From the NCBI GenBank assembly GCA_014218235.1, contig CM024761.1, forward strand, positions 90,645,968 to 90,709,967: a DNA stretch of 64,000 nucleotides. The letters are read 5' to 3'. The position numbers were made by a program, and so were the translations under genes. Of the stretch, positions 1 to 12,719 are shown piece by piece (position 1 is the first letter of the stretch; each line of letters starts with the position of its first letter). The notes below the pieces were generated by a model. It was given only the letters and a program-made list of their open reading frames with translations. It was not told where the DNA came from and searched no databases. This DNA comes from Colocasia esculenta (taxonomy: Eukaryota; Streptophyta; Magnoliopsida; Alismatales; Araceae).

Positions 1-130
1 TATTTACTTTCCGTCACATATCTCGTTAGACCGATCCGTTAGCCCTTCCGGGTCTCCGGACCCGTGGGCGGCGGTGCCGACGGTCAGATCCTTGGTGGGA
101 GCCGGGGACCCGGGCGCCGGGGCCGTTACA
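1..130 (-). mobile_element. Terminal fragment of an LTR (element D) inside the left LTR of C
   Basis: This GC-rich stretch has no counterpart in the right-hand copy of the C LTR, whereas the sequence from 131 onward matches 25511 onward base for base with scattered differences. The stretch ends CCGTTACA, which read on the minus strand is TGTAACGG, the same kind of LTR terminus seen at 4223 and 13187. It is therefore best read as the end of another minus-strand LTR element inserted into the C LTR. The expected duplicated target begins AGTCG at 131. The other end of the insertion lies outside the window, so family and length cannot be determined. Confidence 0.5.
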
Positions 131-2183
131 AGTCGGTACGGAGATGACGCCACCACTCGGGAACGGACTACTGGTTCATGACACCATTATCCAACCCGGA
201 CAACAAAGCACAAGAACTGCCCCTCAGTCTCGCAGTTGCAGACGGAAGGTCAAACTGCTGCTCCACAACAAACCAAGAATAGTGGAGACCAACTAAACAC
301 CACAACCTGCAGGTCACACTCCCCGCAGGCCCAAGCCTGACGCCTTTAGGGACTCTGGCCGAGAACCCTAAAGTGAGGCACTTGAACTAGACTAGCTGGG
401 GACCAGTGTCGGCTACTGGTGTCCGTCCCCCAACAACGAGCGCACTACAAGCGACCGCACACCCACAAACACAAGTCACTGCCCCTAGTCATCTTTCCCC
501 TCAGCCGGACATACTACTCAAGCACAAGATGAGGGTGTCCAGGAAGACGACTCAAACCTCTACGGTACACATGTACCGGGACAAGCCCTAAGCACCCGAT
601 GCTAGGGTACCCGACTGAAAAGGTAATCCGGATTAGGCGCCGGACCACCAGACTCAGTAAGCACACAAAGCACGGTATGCATACTTATACAACCTTTATG
701 TACAACCCATGGTACACAAGTGTAAGGAATGGCTTGTCATGGTCACCTTGTGACCCTCAAGCCATCCTACACACAACCGTTCATTAACGGGGTCATCACA
801 CGACCGCCAAGACCACACATAAGCACACCGATACCAGAACATAAACTTGCCTATCATTGGTCACCTCGTGACCTCCATGGCAACTCACATTACATAACAT
901 ATTTACCGCTATTCACGTATCATAATACATGAACATGCTTGATATGAACTATAAGCACACCAACATCATATACAACCTTACCTAATTAACTGCATTAAAT
1001 CATACTTAACAATAATTACAAAGCTTGGGCTAAGTTCACACTAGAACCTCACCGCCCGGCCATCACAACCCAGCTTCAGAACCTGAAACGCGTCCAACAC
1101 AGACACCGCCACTAGAATCGCGTTGCTCGGTTTGGACGCCATTCCAACCTTGTCGCGACAGGGCCAAGCGTCCTGACAGTGTCGCGTCCGCCCTTCCAGA
1201 CACTATTAAAAAGGCTGTCGCAACAGGCCTTAGTGACGCAACTAGGTCGCGTCGGCCCGACACGATGCCACTAGACCCAAGCCAGTTAAACCTTTGGTCA
1301 ACATCCAAGACGCATCCGACCTTGTCGCCGCATTTAACGCTAACGCGACAGACCACAAGGTCGCGACCAGACAACCGACCTACTAAACACATCGGAAAGC
1401 AGAACATGTCGGCTCGGCGCGTCGTGTTCACATGAACGCGTCCGCTATCCTGGCCGCGTTTCAACGCTCACAGGAAGGTCAGCTCACAGGCCGAACCCCC
1501 ACTCCTACACGAGAGAAACCACCACCAAACTACACAACCATTCCTTACAAAGTTGTAAACATGTAAAACTCAATAAGGGCAAACCACCCTCACATGTTCC
1601 AACCCTTCAACCCAAACCAAACATGCCATTAAACCATAAACAGGGTAGGAAGTCTCCCTACCAACTGGAAGACGCCAAAACCTCCTCGTCGACGGCACAC
1701 CCACGCTCCGAGCGTCGTCCTCGTGTGGTTCCCACGCCGCACAGACCGCCGGAAGTCGAAATCTACCGGAAATCACCGGAGAAGCTGCGACAGCTTCTCC
1801 CCTACGCCGGACAGAGCCTCCTCTGCTCCGTCTGGCCGAAACGATAAACTTAAAACTCTGATTGAAATCGTGTCTAGGGCAGAAGCCCCGTTTTAACCGT
1901 TTAAACGTGTCCCCCCTATCCGACGCTAAACGGAAACCCGAGCCACGTGTCACAGAGGCGGTTCCTGGAATAGTGTCCAGCAAGTCCGACACATTCAAAT
2001 CGCGTCGCCTTCCTCTGCCGCGATTACAGACATTGAACCAACAGTGTAAATGGGCTGGCATATCCGGCCCACACTACTCATCCTGTGTACACAAACCATG
2101 AAAACAGCCCATTGACCATCTCTTGGTCAGGAGCTCCACACATAGACCCGATAAACCTGGATCCGAACGACCGTATCGTTACA
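131..2183 (-). repeat. Left (3') LTR of element C, truncated by D
   Basis: This stretch matches 25511-27574 along its whole length with many single-base differences, clearly more than separate the two LTRs of B or of A. It ends in CGTTACA at 2183, just before the interior of C. Read on the minus strand the LTR starts TGTAACGATA. The upstream (higher-coordinate) part corresponds to U3. A CG-rich block at about 1120-1470 contains repeated GTCGCG-type words. No coding region is supported; the short open frames here appear in both LTR copies but are not conserved as frames. Confidence 0.85.
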
Positions 2184-2185
2184 TT

Positions 2186-2263
2186 ACTAACACCTAAAAA
2201 GAAATGTCGTCCTCAACATTAAGGACGAAACTATGGCAAAGCAGACTAACACCTAAAAAGAAA
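2186..2263 (-). repeat. Duplicated 19-bp motif next to the 3' LTR of C
   Basis: The 19-mer actaacacctaaaaagaaa occurs at 2186-2204 and again at 2245-2263, directly inside the 3' LTR. On the element strand each copy reads as a T-rich tract ending in AG followed by a purine-leaning stretch up to the LTR. Element B has the equivalent pair at 18192-18210 and 18278-18296. A T-rich box before the polypurine tract is known in several retroelements, so this may be the plus-strand priming region. The purine run itself is poor. Confidence 0.55.
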
Positions 2264-4207
2264 CAAAGCTGTAAACAGAACAAGTAGGATATATTCTTCG
2301 TTCTTGCCTTTCTAATCATGTCCATCTGCTCTTTTTCTGTGTCTGCTCTACTTTTCCTTTCTCTTTAATTTCTTTTATAGATGCTCAGCTTGGTTACTGT
2401 AGTCCTCTCTTTCGCTCTTTCTATACCTTGTAGCTGTAAGCAATTCTATTCTGCTGTTGGTACTTTATCTTCTTTGGACTCAACCTATGTCCACATTTCC
2501 TCAGCTATGTTTCATAACATTTCTTTCTGAGCTGCTTTTCTAATTCAGACCTCTTGCTATATACTGCCACACTTCAGTGCTCTTTCATGCGGAACCAGCC
2601 TTAAAATCTCAAATTGCTTGGTGCTATTCCATTATCTGTCTGTCACTATTGTTCATTACTCTACCTCATTTATATTCATATTTTTCTCTGCCAGCTTTCC
2701 GAAAGAACATCAATTACCATCCTTGCATTTCCTGCCTCTTAATACCTTTATGTTCAGACTGCTCTAAATCACACTTGATTAAAAACCACTATCTTTTGGC
2801 CTAACGGTGCAGCAAACTTCAAATTTTCCTTTAATTTACCAAACTTCGGATAACTTGTGGATATCAGATCTTCCATGCTTCTACGGCGCTGCTCTGATTG
2901 CACTGGATTCTTAGCAAAGTATCCCACAAATGTTGCTCTTATTACTACTTCTCATTACTTTCCATTCTGGTCGTGCTATCATTTAAAATTTCTGAGTTCT
3001 GCCACATTGCTATTGACATATCTTGCCCTTCATATCTCTTTCTTTCTTTAAATCAAATTCTCTGGCTGATAGATCACATTATATTCACAACCATTCAAAA
3101 TAACCCTTTAGTTGTTTTGCCTTTGCTCTCATTTTAATTTCTGGAATACCTTCATAAAAGTACCCTTTCTGCTCAACTGAATCACTTTCTGGGCACTGAC
3201 ACACAAACCCTTGCTGATATCTAGTCATCTTTCATTCAAATGCCGTCAAAGCCAAAACTTAAAATTGATTTCTTTAGTACAATAAGCTGCTCTGCCCGCT
3301 TTCTCTATTCTGCATTACTGCTTTATTCTCAAATGCTAAAATACCACTGCTATAACATATCCGCTAATATTCTTTCCATTCAAATCATTACTTAAATTCC
3401 TTTCGCAATCTGCCCTGCTAGTCCACTTAGCTTGATATTTTGTATTTGCTTCTCAACTGACTTATTTCCTTTTATTCTGACTCACACAACTCAGTTTCAT
3501 TCCCATTACTCTTAACCTCATTCTCAATCTTTATCGTACTCAGCCTTTATCTCTCTTTCCTCTGCTAACCAGTACCTTATCTCATGATTATTCAAATCAC
3601 TCTTTAATACTTGCTAGCTAGCACAGATCTTAATCTCAGATACAACGGTTACCCTTACTGAATTCCTTAATCACAGTTCCTTAGGAAAATAGCTACTGTT
3701 CCACACTACAATGCTGCTCTCATTGCACCTACCATTACTCATCTACCTCTACCAGAGTTCTTGACCATAGTCCAGACGTGCAACAATTGTAACACAAACT
3801 ATTCCACGTCAATAACATTATTTCTTTACCTTACTATCCCATTATTACCTCTTACCTGTCTCTGCCAACTCTGGTTCTTACTATAACATCTTTACTGGTT
3901 TCCATATCTGAATTCTCAAAACTCTTCAATTTCTATAACTAAGGGCCTTTAAACAATTGTTCTTTCATTACAGACTGGCACACTGGTGGCAAAACCACAC
4001 AATTCTCACCACAACCTACACTATTTCTCAACCACTGCCAACACTTGTCAGCTAAACAGGAAGAAACACATGATCTACGTGTCAAAAACTCACACCAAAA
4101 ATCACTTCACACCACACAAAACCGCAGACTTACTACCAGTAGTGGACATTAATTCATGTATTGGGACATTGTACTTTCAATGTCTTTTCATATTCTAACT
4201 GGACCAT

Positions 4208-4220
4208 TGCTCTGATACCA
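4208..4220 (-). other. Primer binding site of element C
   Basis: On the minus strand the sequence TGGTATCAGAGCA follows the LTR end after two bases. This is the standard complement of the 3' end of plant initiator-Met tRNA. It fixes the boundary of the 5' LTR at 4223 and shows that C is oriented on the minus strand. Confidence 0.85.
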
Positions 4221-4222
4221 AA

Positions 4223-5038
4223 TGTAACGGCCCCAGATATCCATACCCAATAAGGGTCCATATCCAGATCTGTCTCCTGCGAATAGACCGGAGTCTCGCA
4301 AGGGATATCACAAACACATGTCCAGTATGAATATAAAAGACTACAATTACAATATATAATACAAGAAAGTACAAGTGTATATAACTGTAAACCACAATGT
4401 ACAATAGTCTACAATTACAATATTACATGTCCAATTAAAGAGTAGAACTACCTAGGGCATACCCTGAGGGAGCACAAGCTCAAAAGACTCTACTACTCTA
4501 CTGCTGGTGATACAAGTCTGCACTACTCCGCGTAAACCACGCCAAAGTCAGCCAACACCTGAAACAGACTGTAAGGGAGTGAGCCTCTACAAGTCACTGG
4601 CTCAGTAGGGACCTCCCACAACGAAAACACAACTACACAAGAAACCTCAACCCCAAAGTGTCTCACAGGCAACACCGGTAGCCGAGACATAACATGCATA
4701 CAAAAACATGTTAAACCACAACTAACCATAACACACCGGCTAAACCCCGGTTCTCGGAACATAAAGAGATACACAAGACTAGCTTAACAACAATAGTCCA
4801 TCCATCAACCAAACCACCTTGATCATAAGCCTCACCGACAAACTTCTGCCTAGGCTACGATCTCATAAGCTAACCTTATACATGGAGCATCGGGATTGGC
4901 GACAACCAGCCAACACCCGCATACCAAGCCATAACTAGAAATACATGGTAGAAATATAAATAACACACAACACGTGGAGAGTCACACAACAAGACCTCCA
5001 CAGTACGCACGGTCTCACCTCAACACCAGCCGAGGTTG
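4223..5038 (-). repeat. 5' LTR of element C, first part
   Basis: The LTR starts TGTAACGGCCCC next to the primer binding site. At 5038 it is interrupted by element B, with the target duplication GGTTG at 5034-5038. It resumes at 25332. Joined, the LTR is about 3,059 bp. The corresponding part of the left LTR is outside the window. Confidence 0.85.
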
Positions 5039-5288
5039 TGTGGCGGAACACCTCGGCCTAGCCCGTTAAACCAATAACGTACTTGATCCGAGTCTGCCTC
5101 CCGCGAACGGGCCAAAGCCTCGCAAGGGATACCAAACCACAGTCCGTGTAAACACAAAGGAACACACCACACTTAATATATATTTCACAAGTTACATAGC
5201 CATATTTCCACAAAACTGAAAAGAATTACAAGAGCCTGGGGCATACCCCGAGGTACAACTGAAGAAAATAAACAACTAACTACACTAT
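5039..5288 (-). repeat. 3' LTR of element B, first part
   Basis: This stretch is nearly identical to 23061-23310. It is cut at 5288 by element A, leaving ACTAT at 5284-5288 as one copy of A's target duplication. It is the R/U5-side end of the LTR on the minus strand. Confidence 0.9.
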
Positions 5289-8273
5289 TGTAATGACCCT
5301 CTCATATCGGTACGGTTCCACCAACCCACATCGATATAAAAGGTATCACTACAGTGGGACATTTACCCAACACTAGTAAAAAAAAAAGCTGAAACATACA
5401 CAAATATAATATATCTCATGACAGCGGAATTTAAAGAACTGAAAAGAAATTCTATTCCATCATCCACATTCTATTCACAGTCCGTATAGAAGGAAAGAGA
5501 GCTAATTATTCATAACTGAAATAAAATAAATACATTGTCCACATGAGACTACGCAGAGTCTTTATTACATACTATGGAGTAATGAAAATTTCAATGCTAA
5601 ATCCACAACAATATCTCCTACTCTCGCTCCGAGTCGCTCCTAACGATCTCCTCGGAAGAAGTAGAAACGTCTGCACCTGTACGCCGAAGCAAGAATGAGT
5701 TCAAAAGAACTCAACAAGTAACACCAGCACACTAAACATACATGCATCAAGTAATATCCATAACCTTATGCTACATCATTTACACATAATGCATGGAAGT
5801 GACAATTTTTCAAATAGAACCTATTCATGATTTCTACACATCTTTCACATGGGATTTGGTTTTATACACAATAAACTAATCCTATCACATGCTCTCTACA
5901 CTTTTCACTATGCTAAACTGATTTCATTCAATCATTCATAAGCCACATGTTGAACATTTTACACAATATTTACACATTTCATAACAACTAATTTAACATG
6001 AATTCTAAGACAATTTTACACATGGTTAACACATTTATATTAGTGAGAAGCTCGCTGTTTTACTACTATCATGTCACATTCACAAGAAACTTATCATTTT
6101 TGCATGCTTACATAAGAATTTCATGAACACATATTCACTTACACAGTTTCACAATTTACACATTTTCTTTCACTTAAACACATTTTACTTTCACTTAATG
6201 CCGTGACACATAGCCCAAACCACTTTAGAAGGACACACACTAATCACATCACATATCAATCACCTAGGCATTCCAGTGATTAATCTTAGTTACTGCGCAG
6301 AACCGGGAGAAGCACTCTCCACCCTAACCAGCGATACTTGTTCGCCTCCAGGATTTAATCCCAATGCCCATGGGACATCACACACTTTGAACTTTCCCGT
6401 GGGGACTTTACCACAGTACAGTTCCACAGCCCTCTAAGGTAGCAGTGTCACCCATTGGCACATTAATACATTTTCTCAATTTCAACACCTTTTTAAACAC
6501 AAAATAATCACGCATTCACCATGTTCACACATTTACATTCTTCAGTATTACCTAGCATGGTACTACTGTTTTCAGTATTAATCAAATTTTTACAACAATT
6601 CCAATCATGCTGAAATTTTTGCAAAATTAAACATAATCATATTAGCATGTATTAATTATGAAAATCTAACATAAAACAAGTTTATATAGCTACTGTCATC
6701 TGTTCAGTACAGAAATTTAACCAGAATTTCATCATAGTTTAACCATCATGCATACCAAAACTTGCATTTTTCTGAGTTACATATATTTTCTGAAAATTCT
6801 AACAGTGCTGATATCAACAGTAAAAACAGTCAAACTGACACAAATTTTCATTATTCGGATTCACAATTTATTTCATACATGAATACTGATAGTACAAATT
6901 TTGTCGCAAATTTTAGGAATTTAACTAGTTTCGCATGAATTCTTAACTTTTATGCATTGAGTAGACATATTCACTATTTTTCGGTTCAGAAAATTTAATA
7001 AACTGTACAGATATTATAAATTGCTCAAATTTTTATGCCATGCATCAGATCTTATGAACAATGTACAGAAAATTTATGACAGTTAATTTCTACACATATT
7101 TCATAAACGACATTTTCCAAGATTAAACTTTTGTTGGTAGCACATTCCAAGAATTCTAATAATTAGTGAAAATTCTAAAAATGCACAATAACTCACAGTA
7201 CAACTAAACATATATATTTACATATTATATAAAATTTTACCATATATCCTCATGCGGAAAAACTCGAAAACTAGTTCATATAGGGACAGACTTGCACACT
7301 GTTGCAGTCTGAAGAACTAGACGGCATATGGTAGCCGTCTATAGGTTAACGGCATTATATGATGCCGCCAACACATGATATTAGCGGCAAGGGATCTTGC
7401 CGTTAATATCCTGTCTGCAGAACACAGACTGAAAGCCAACAAATCACTTGAAAGGGGGGGGGTTCCAGGACACGAGAAAAATCTGAAAAATTCCTAGGAC
7501 ATACTAGACACATGTAGGGTCAATGTGAATGGGGTACTTGCCTTCTGTAAAATCTACCAACGACGATTTAAGCCGGAGAAGCCCTCCTCGGCCTGTGCCA
7601 AAGAGTCTCCAAATCCCTCCTTCTTCGGATCTTCTGTTGATCTTCACAGCACACCAGCGTGGGGAGTCGTTCCCGGATGTTCAAGGTCGACACCAGTTGA
7701 TGTAGATCGCCAGACGAAGCCTCCCGAAGCCGGATCTTTCAGGTTCAAGTTAGGGTTTTGCTTAGAGAAGATAGGTTTTTGACCCAAGTGCCAAAGGGAT
7801 GGATCTGGCCGAAATTTGGATATTATAAAGGGTTGGGGGTCGGATAGGTTAAAGGGGCAAGTCTCAGAGCCGTTGGGAAAGGTTTCCAAAACAAGAGGCT
7901 CAATTTCCGGAGGCGTTTCCGGATTTGAAAACGTAACAGATCTGGGATATTGGCGTCCATATCCATGGTCGCCTATACAAAAATGGGCGTCCATCGATAT
8001 TGCCGCCTACCCTGGTCAGCGTCAGCCGATGTGGACGCCGACTGGCCGACAAAACTCACTTTAATTATGCAGAATTTATAATACTACACACTTAAATATA
8101 TATATATATATATATACATATATGTACTTGAATATACTATGTACATTTCAATAATACTAATTCATACAATTTATATCAATAAATACTTATACATAATAAT
8201 CATACATCAATAGTATACACTTATACGCACATACATATACTTAACAAACAAGGTGAAAATCAAGGGCCTTACA
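5289..8273 (-). repeat. 3' LTR of element A
   Basis: The LTR begins TGTAATGACC (TGTAACGACC in the other copy) and ends CCTTACA next to the polypurine tract. It contains three successive inverted repeats at 7319-7402, a GGCGTC/GACGCC-rich block at about 7950-8055, and an AT microsatellite at about 8096-8115. The open frames around 7525-8064 recur in the other LTR (15344-15979) and are LTR sequence rather than genes. Confidence 0.92.
7319..7402. repeat. Three successive inverted repeats in the A LTR
   Basis: Three short dyads follow each other: AGACGGC with GCCGTCT (7319-7340), ACGGCAT with ATGCCG (7349-7367), and CGGCAAG with CTTGCCG (7385-7402). The same block recurs in the other A LTR near 15216-15300 with two substitutions. 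A block of the same design is present in the B LTRs at 17261-17359. Confidence 0.75.
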
Positions 8274-8286
8274 CCCTCCCCCCTTA
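8274..8286 (-). other. Polypurine tract of element A
   Basis: On the minus strand the sequence AAGGGGGGAGGG lies immediately before the 3' LTR. It is a textbook plus-strand primer and confirms the LTR boundary at 8273. Confidence 0.9.
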
Positions 8287-8317
8287 AAGAAACTTCGTCC
8301 TCGAAGTTAGACTGACA

Positions 8318-11300
8318 CTACTCAAACAACTGAGGGTATTTCTTTTTCATTGCATCCTCAAGCTCCCAAGTAGCCTCCTCTCGCGAGAAGTTACGCCATA
8401 AGACCTTTACTGACGCAATGCTCTTGTTTCGGAGATGTTGAACCTTCCGATCAAGAATAGCTACCGGTTGCTCTACATAAGAAAGATCTGGCTGGATCTC
8501 CACTGGCTCATGGCTAATAACATGAGACGGATCTCTGACATACTTCCTGAGCATAGATACGTGAAAAACAGGATGAACGCTAGCCAAAGCTGGAGGTAAA
8601 GCTAGCTCATATGCCACGTTGCCCAATCGTCGGAGAATCTCATACGGGCCAATGAACCTAGGGCTCAACTTACTATGCCTGCCAAATCTAACTACACCTC
8701 GCGTAGGCGAAATCTTTAAAAAGACATGCTCACCTACCTCGAACTCTAGATCCTTTCTCCTGTTGTCGGCATAACTCTTCTGCCTATCCTGTGCCGCAAC
8801 AAGTCTCTTCCTAATGAGCTGGACCTTATCCGAAGTCTCCTGAACTAACTCCGGACCGATCAACTGCCTATCACCGGTCTCCTCCCAACATAAAGGAGAT
8901 CTGCAAGGCCTACCATATAAAGCCTCAAATGGAGCCATGCCAATGCTCGCATGAAAACTGTTGTTATATGCAAACTCCACTAGAGGTAAATGGCGCTCCC
9001 AATCATCCTTCCAATCCAGCACACAAGCCCTCAACATATCCTCAAGCGTCTGGATAGTCCTCTCGGACTGTCCATCTGTCTGGGGATGAAATGCTGAACT
9101 GAGCTTCAGCTTCGAACCTAACGCATCCTGAAGACCCTTCCATAGCCTCGAAGTAAATCTCGGATCTCGATCCGAAATAATAGACTTCGGTACCCCATGC
9201 AATCTAATAATACTACTAACATACAGTCTAGCTAAACTCTCTACTGACTGCTTCTTCTTCATAGGCAAGAAATGCGCAGTCTTCGAGAATCGATCTACTA
9301 CTACCCAAATCAAGTCATTACCTCGTCTAGATCGAGGCAAACCCGTAACAAAATCCATAGTGACAGCTTCCCACTTCCAAACTGGGATTTCCATCTTTTG
9401 CATAAGACCAGATGGTCGCTGCCGCTCGGCCTTCACTTGCTGGCATACAAGACATCTAGACACAAACTCGGCTACATCCTTCTTCATGCCAGACCACCAA
9501 AACGATCTCTTTAAATCCTGGTACATCTTAGTGTTACCCGGATGAATAGAGAATCTAGATCTATGAGCTTCTGCTAAAACATGCTCACGAACATCTACAA
9601 TGTCTGGAACACAGACACGATGATGGAATCTAATCACACCATCCTCATCACGAGCAATACCCGCTTTGCCCACTAACTCTTGGAGTCTAGGGTCGGCTTT
9701 CTGATGCTCGATCACCTCATCCAACACCGATGACCTAATGGACAGCTGTGCTACAAAAGCTCGGCATAAAGATGGCTCCAACTCGGTCATCGTACACGCT
9801 GCATCCTCCAACATCTTCCAGTCCTGCTGCAGAGACGACCTCTTTCTACTATGGGCATATGCTACGACATTCGCCTTTCCAGGATGATACTGGAGGTCGA
9901 AGTCATAGTCCTTTAGGAACTCAATCCATCTTCTCTGCCTAAGGTTTAATTCTTTTTGGGAGAAAAGATATTTTAGGCTCTTTTGATCAGTGAACACCTC
10001 AAATCTGACACCATAGAGATAGTGCCTCCAGATCTTCAGTGCATGAACCACTGCCGCAAGCTCAAGATCATGAGTTGGATAGTTTCGCTCATGCTCCTTC
10101 AATTGTCTCGAAGCATATGCTACTACCCTTCCTTGCTGCATCAACACACAGCCAAGACCAATCCGAGATGCATCCGTGTAGATAGCAAAGTTCTCTACAC
10201 CGCTCGGTAGAACTAACACAGGGGCCGATGTGAGTTTAGTCTTCAATAATTGAAAACTACTCTCACACTCTTCGGACCAGACAAACTTCACTCCCTTCCT
10301 GTTCAGCTGAGTCAATGGAGCGGCGATGGATGAAAATCCCTCAATAAAACGCCGATAGTAACCCGCCAGACCAAGAAAACTCCGAATCTCCGAAGGAGTC
10401 TTGGGACTCTCCCAATCCATAACAGCTTGGACTTTCGCTGGGTCCACTGCTACACCAGCACCAGAGATAACATGCCCAAGAAATGAACCTCGCGCATCCA
10501 AAAATCGCACTTGCTGAATTTTGCATACACTTGTGCTCACGGAGAACCTCTAACACTATCCTCAAATGCTGACGATGTGTGGCCTCATCTGGAGAGTAGA
10601 CCAGCACGTCATCGATGAAGACTACAACAAAACTATCTAGATAGGGTCTAAACACCCTGTTCATGAGATCCATGAACGCTGCAGGGGCGTTGGTTAGACC
10701 AAACGGAAGGACCAAAAACTCATAATGTCCATAACGGGTTCTAAATGCCGTCTTGGACACATCCTCACTCCTAATCCTCAACTGATGATAGCCAGAACGC
10801 AAATCAATCTTAGAAAAGACCGATGCATTCTGTAGCTGGTCAAACAAATCATCAATCCAAGGTAAGGGATACCTGTTCTTTACCGTCACCTGGTTTAGCT
10901 TTCTATAATCAATGCATAACCGAAGTGACCCATCTTTCTTCTTCACGAATAAGACAGGTGCGCCCCAAGGGGAAACGCTAGGGCGAATAAATCCCTTATC
11001 TAACAAATCCTGCAACTGCTTCCTTAACTCAGCTAATTCCGCAGGTGCCATCCGATAAGGTGCCTTCGAGATAGGAGAGATGCCTGGAAGCAACTCTAGA
11101 GTGAACTCTATCTCTCTAGCTGGTGGCAATCCAGATAAATCATCAGGAAAGACATCTGGATACTCCTGCACTACATCTATCTCGGCAAGAGTAAGTGACT
11201 CATCAGCCTTGGGTATTAAAACCACACTGGCAAGAAAAGCGTCACAACCCTTGTTCACCATTCTCATTGCCCTCATGGCCGAGATGACAAACTTTCCTGC

Positions 11301-11510
11301 TAAGTTCCTCGGCAAAGGATGAGAAAATTCATCCTCACCAGGAATGCGGAAAACAATCTTCTTCCCATGGCAATCTACCAATGCATAGTGCTCCTCTAGC
11401 CAATCCAGACCAAGAATAGCATCATAGTCTTTCATCTTAAGCAAGAAGAAACACCCTTCAAGGACTCTATCCTCAATGCACACCAGTAAAGACGGAATAC
11501 ACTTCCAGTC
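8318..11510 (-). pseudogene. pol: Element A pol (RT, RNase H, integrase, chromodomain), frameshifted
   Basis: Read on the minus strand. After the protease, the reverse transcriptase starts near 11100 and carries FIDD at about 10608-10619, the catalytic box of this family. RNase H follows (TDASRIGLG near 10150-10180). The integrase has an HPGN/CLVCQ zinc-binding region near 9440-9560 and a catalytic core beginning [10 protein letters not shown] near 9330-9360. The C-terminal 50 residues before the stop at 8318 resemble a chromodomain ([14 protein letters not shown]). Breaks are single-base indels near 11495-11515 and at least two near 10490-10535. The usual ADALSRK at the end of RNase H is altered to AYAHSRK. 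The product would replicate and insert the element, but this copy cannot make it. Confidence 0.92.
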
Positions 11511-12445
11511 GATACCGTACCCGCAGGTGTATGCACAGACAAAGGGACTTCTAAATTCTCAGACTCTAACCCTGACTCTAAAGCTAACTGCCTAGCAAAA
11601 CGCTCGGAAATGAACGAGTGAGTAGCACCCGTATCAAACAAAACCTGAGCATGCACACCTAAGAACAAAACTGTACCTTCGGTGACATGATCTGCCTGCT
11701 CGGCATCCTCACGAGCCAACGCAAACACTCGAGCTGGGGCTCGAGGTCTCCCTGGTCGTCCTGTCGCTGGCGCTGCTGCTGCTGCTACTGGGGCTGGCCC
11801 CCGCTGGGCTCCCTGCTGAAGCCTCGGACAATCCTTAATCTTATGATCACTGCTCCCGCACTTTAAGCACTTTCCTGCTACCAGCCAACACTCCGAACCG
11901 CCATGTGCCCTCCCGCAATGAGGACACTCCTTCTTACCACTAGGGGAACGTTGAGAGGATACCTGACCACTGCCTGATGCCACAGGACGCTGCGGTGACT
12001 GGAAAGTCACCTTCTTCCTCTCCTGCCTCTGGAAAGGAGCTGCTGGCCTCTTTTGAGAAGCCTTATTCTCCTCCAGGTACTGCTCCATCTCCCCTTCCTG
12101 ACGACATGCCGCGCTGAGCGCCTGCTCGAGAGTACGATGGTCGAAAGCCACCAACCTCGTCCTCAGTGATGGTTTCAGACCCATCACGAATTTCTTCGCC
12201 TTCCTGCGCTCATCAGCTACAATATGAGGGGCGTACTTTGATAGCTCGGCAAACCTAGCCTCGTACTCCAGCACCGTCATGGAGCCCTGAGTCAACGAGA
12301 GGAACTCCTGCTCCATCTTGTCCTGGATGTGCTCCGGAACAAACTTGGCTCGGAAGAGCCTCACGAACTCATCCCATCCGACTTCCACGGCACCATCCTC
12401 GAACCGAGTACGTAACAACGAGGACCACCATACATCGGCTCGCTC

Positions 12446-12521
12446 CTGCCAAAACCATCATGAGAACTAACCAACATAATTTATACTTAAAGTGATAACC
12501 ACTAGATTAGATTTCACATAC
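12446..12521 (-). other. Gag intron 2 of element A (76 bp)
   Basis: On the minus strand the stretch starts GTATGTG and ends TTTTGGCAG. Removing it joins TYMLQ to ERADVWW in frame, which restores the conserved gag capsid order. The interior is AT-rich, as plant introns are. Element H has a stretch at the same place. Confidence 0.82.
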
Positions 12522-12719
12522 CTGTAGCATATAGGTGGCTAAAGTAACCTTGTCATCCTCAGCGCACCTAATGGCCCGGAAGATCTTCTCAATCTCCCTC
12601 ATCCAGTTCTCAGCTAATAATCGCTCTCTCCCCTTAAAAGAAGGTGGCGACATCCTCTTGAACCTTTCCATGATGGAGGGTCCACCATGGTCAGCCTGGG
12701 GAACTGGTACCTGAGCCTG

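Larger units (their letters stand above)
2184..4222 (-). mobile_element. Interior of element C, non-coding (LARD-like)
   Basis: Only about 2.04 kb separates the two C LTRs, which are about 3.06 kb each. The plus strand is pyrimidine-rich and both strands are full of stops. I find no protease, reverse transcriptase or integrase motif. On the minus strand near 3760-3800 a short stretch resembles a decayed gag zinc knuckle (CYNC followed by a glycine, with the His and last Cys lost). Large LTRs flanking a short non-coding interior fit a large retrotransposon derivative that would depend on enzymes from a relative. Heavy internal deletion of an autonomous element is the alternative. Confidence 0.6.

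Noticed and set aside
2577..3137. Membrane-protein-like ORFs in the interior of C
   Set aside because: The hydrophobic look comes from T/C-rich DNA; three overlapping short frames show no domain or conserved start.
4208..4220. tRNA genes at the TGGTATCAGAGC sites
   Set aside because: Only the 12-17 bases complementary to the tRNA 3' end are present. They are primer binding sites.
7525..8064. Small conserved genes (two open frames repeated at 15344-15979)
   Set aside because: The repetition is due to the two LTRs of A. The frames lie on both strands in the same DNA and show no domain.
8318..10540. Intact host retroviral-type gene
   Set aside because: The 740-codon frame is the 3' part of element A pol. 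It starts after frameshifts, lies between LTRs and has no independent start or promoter.
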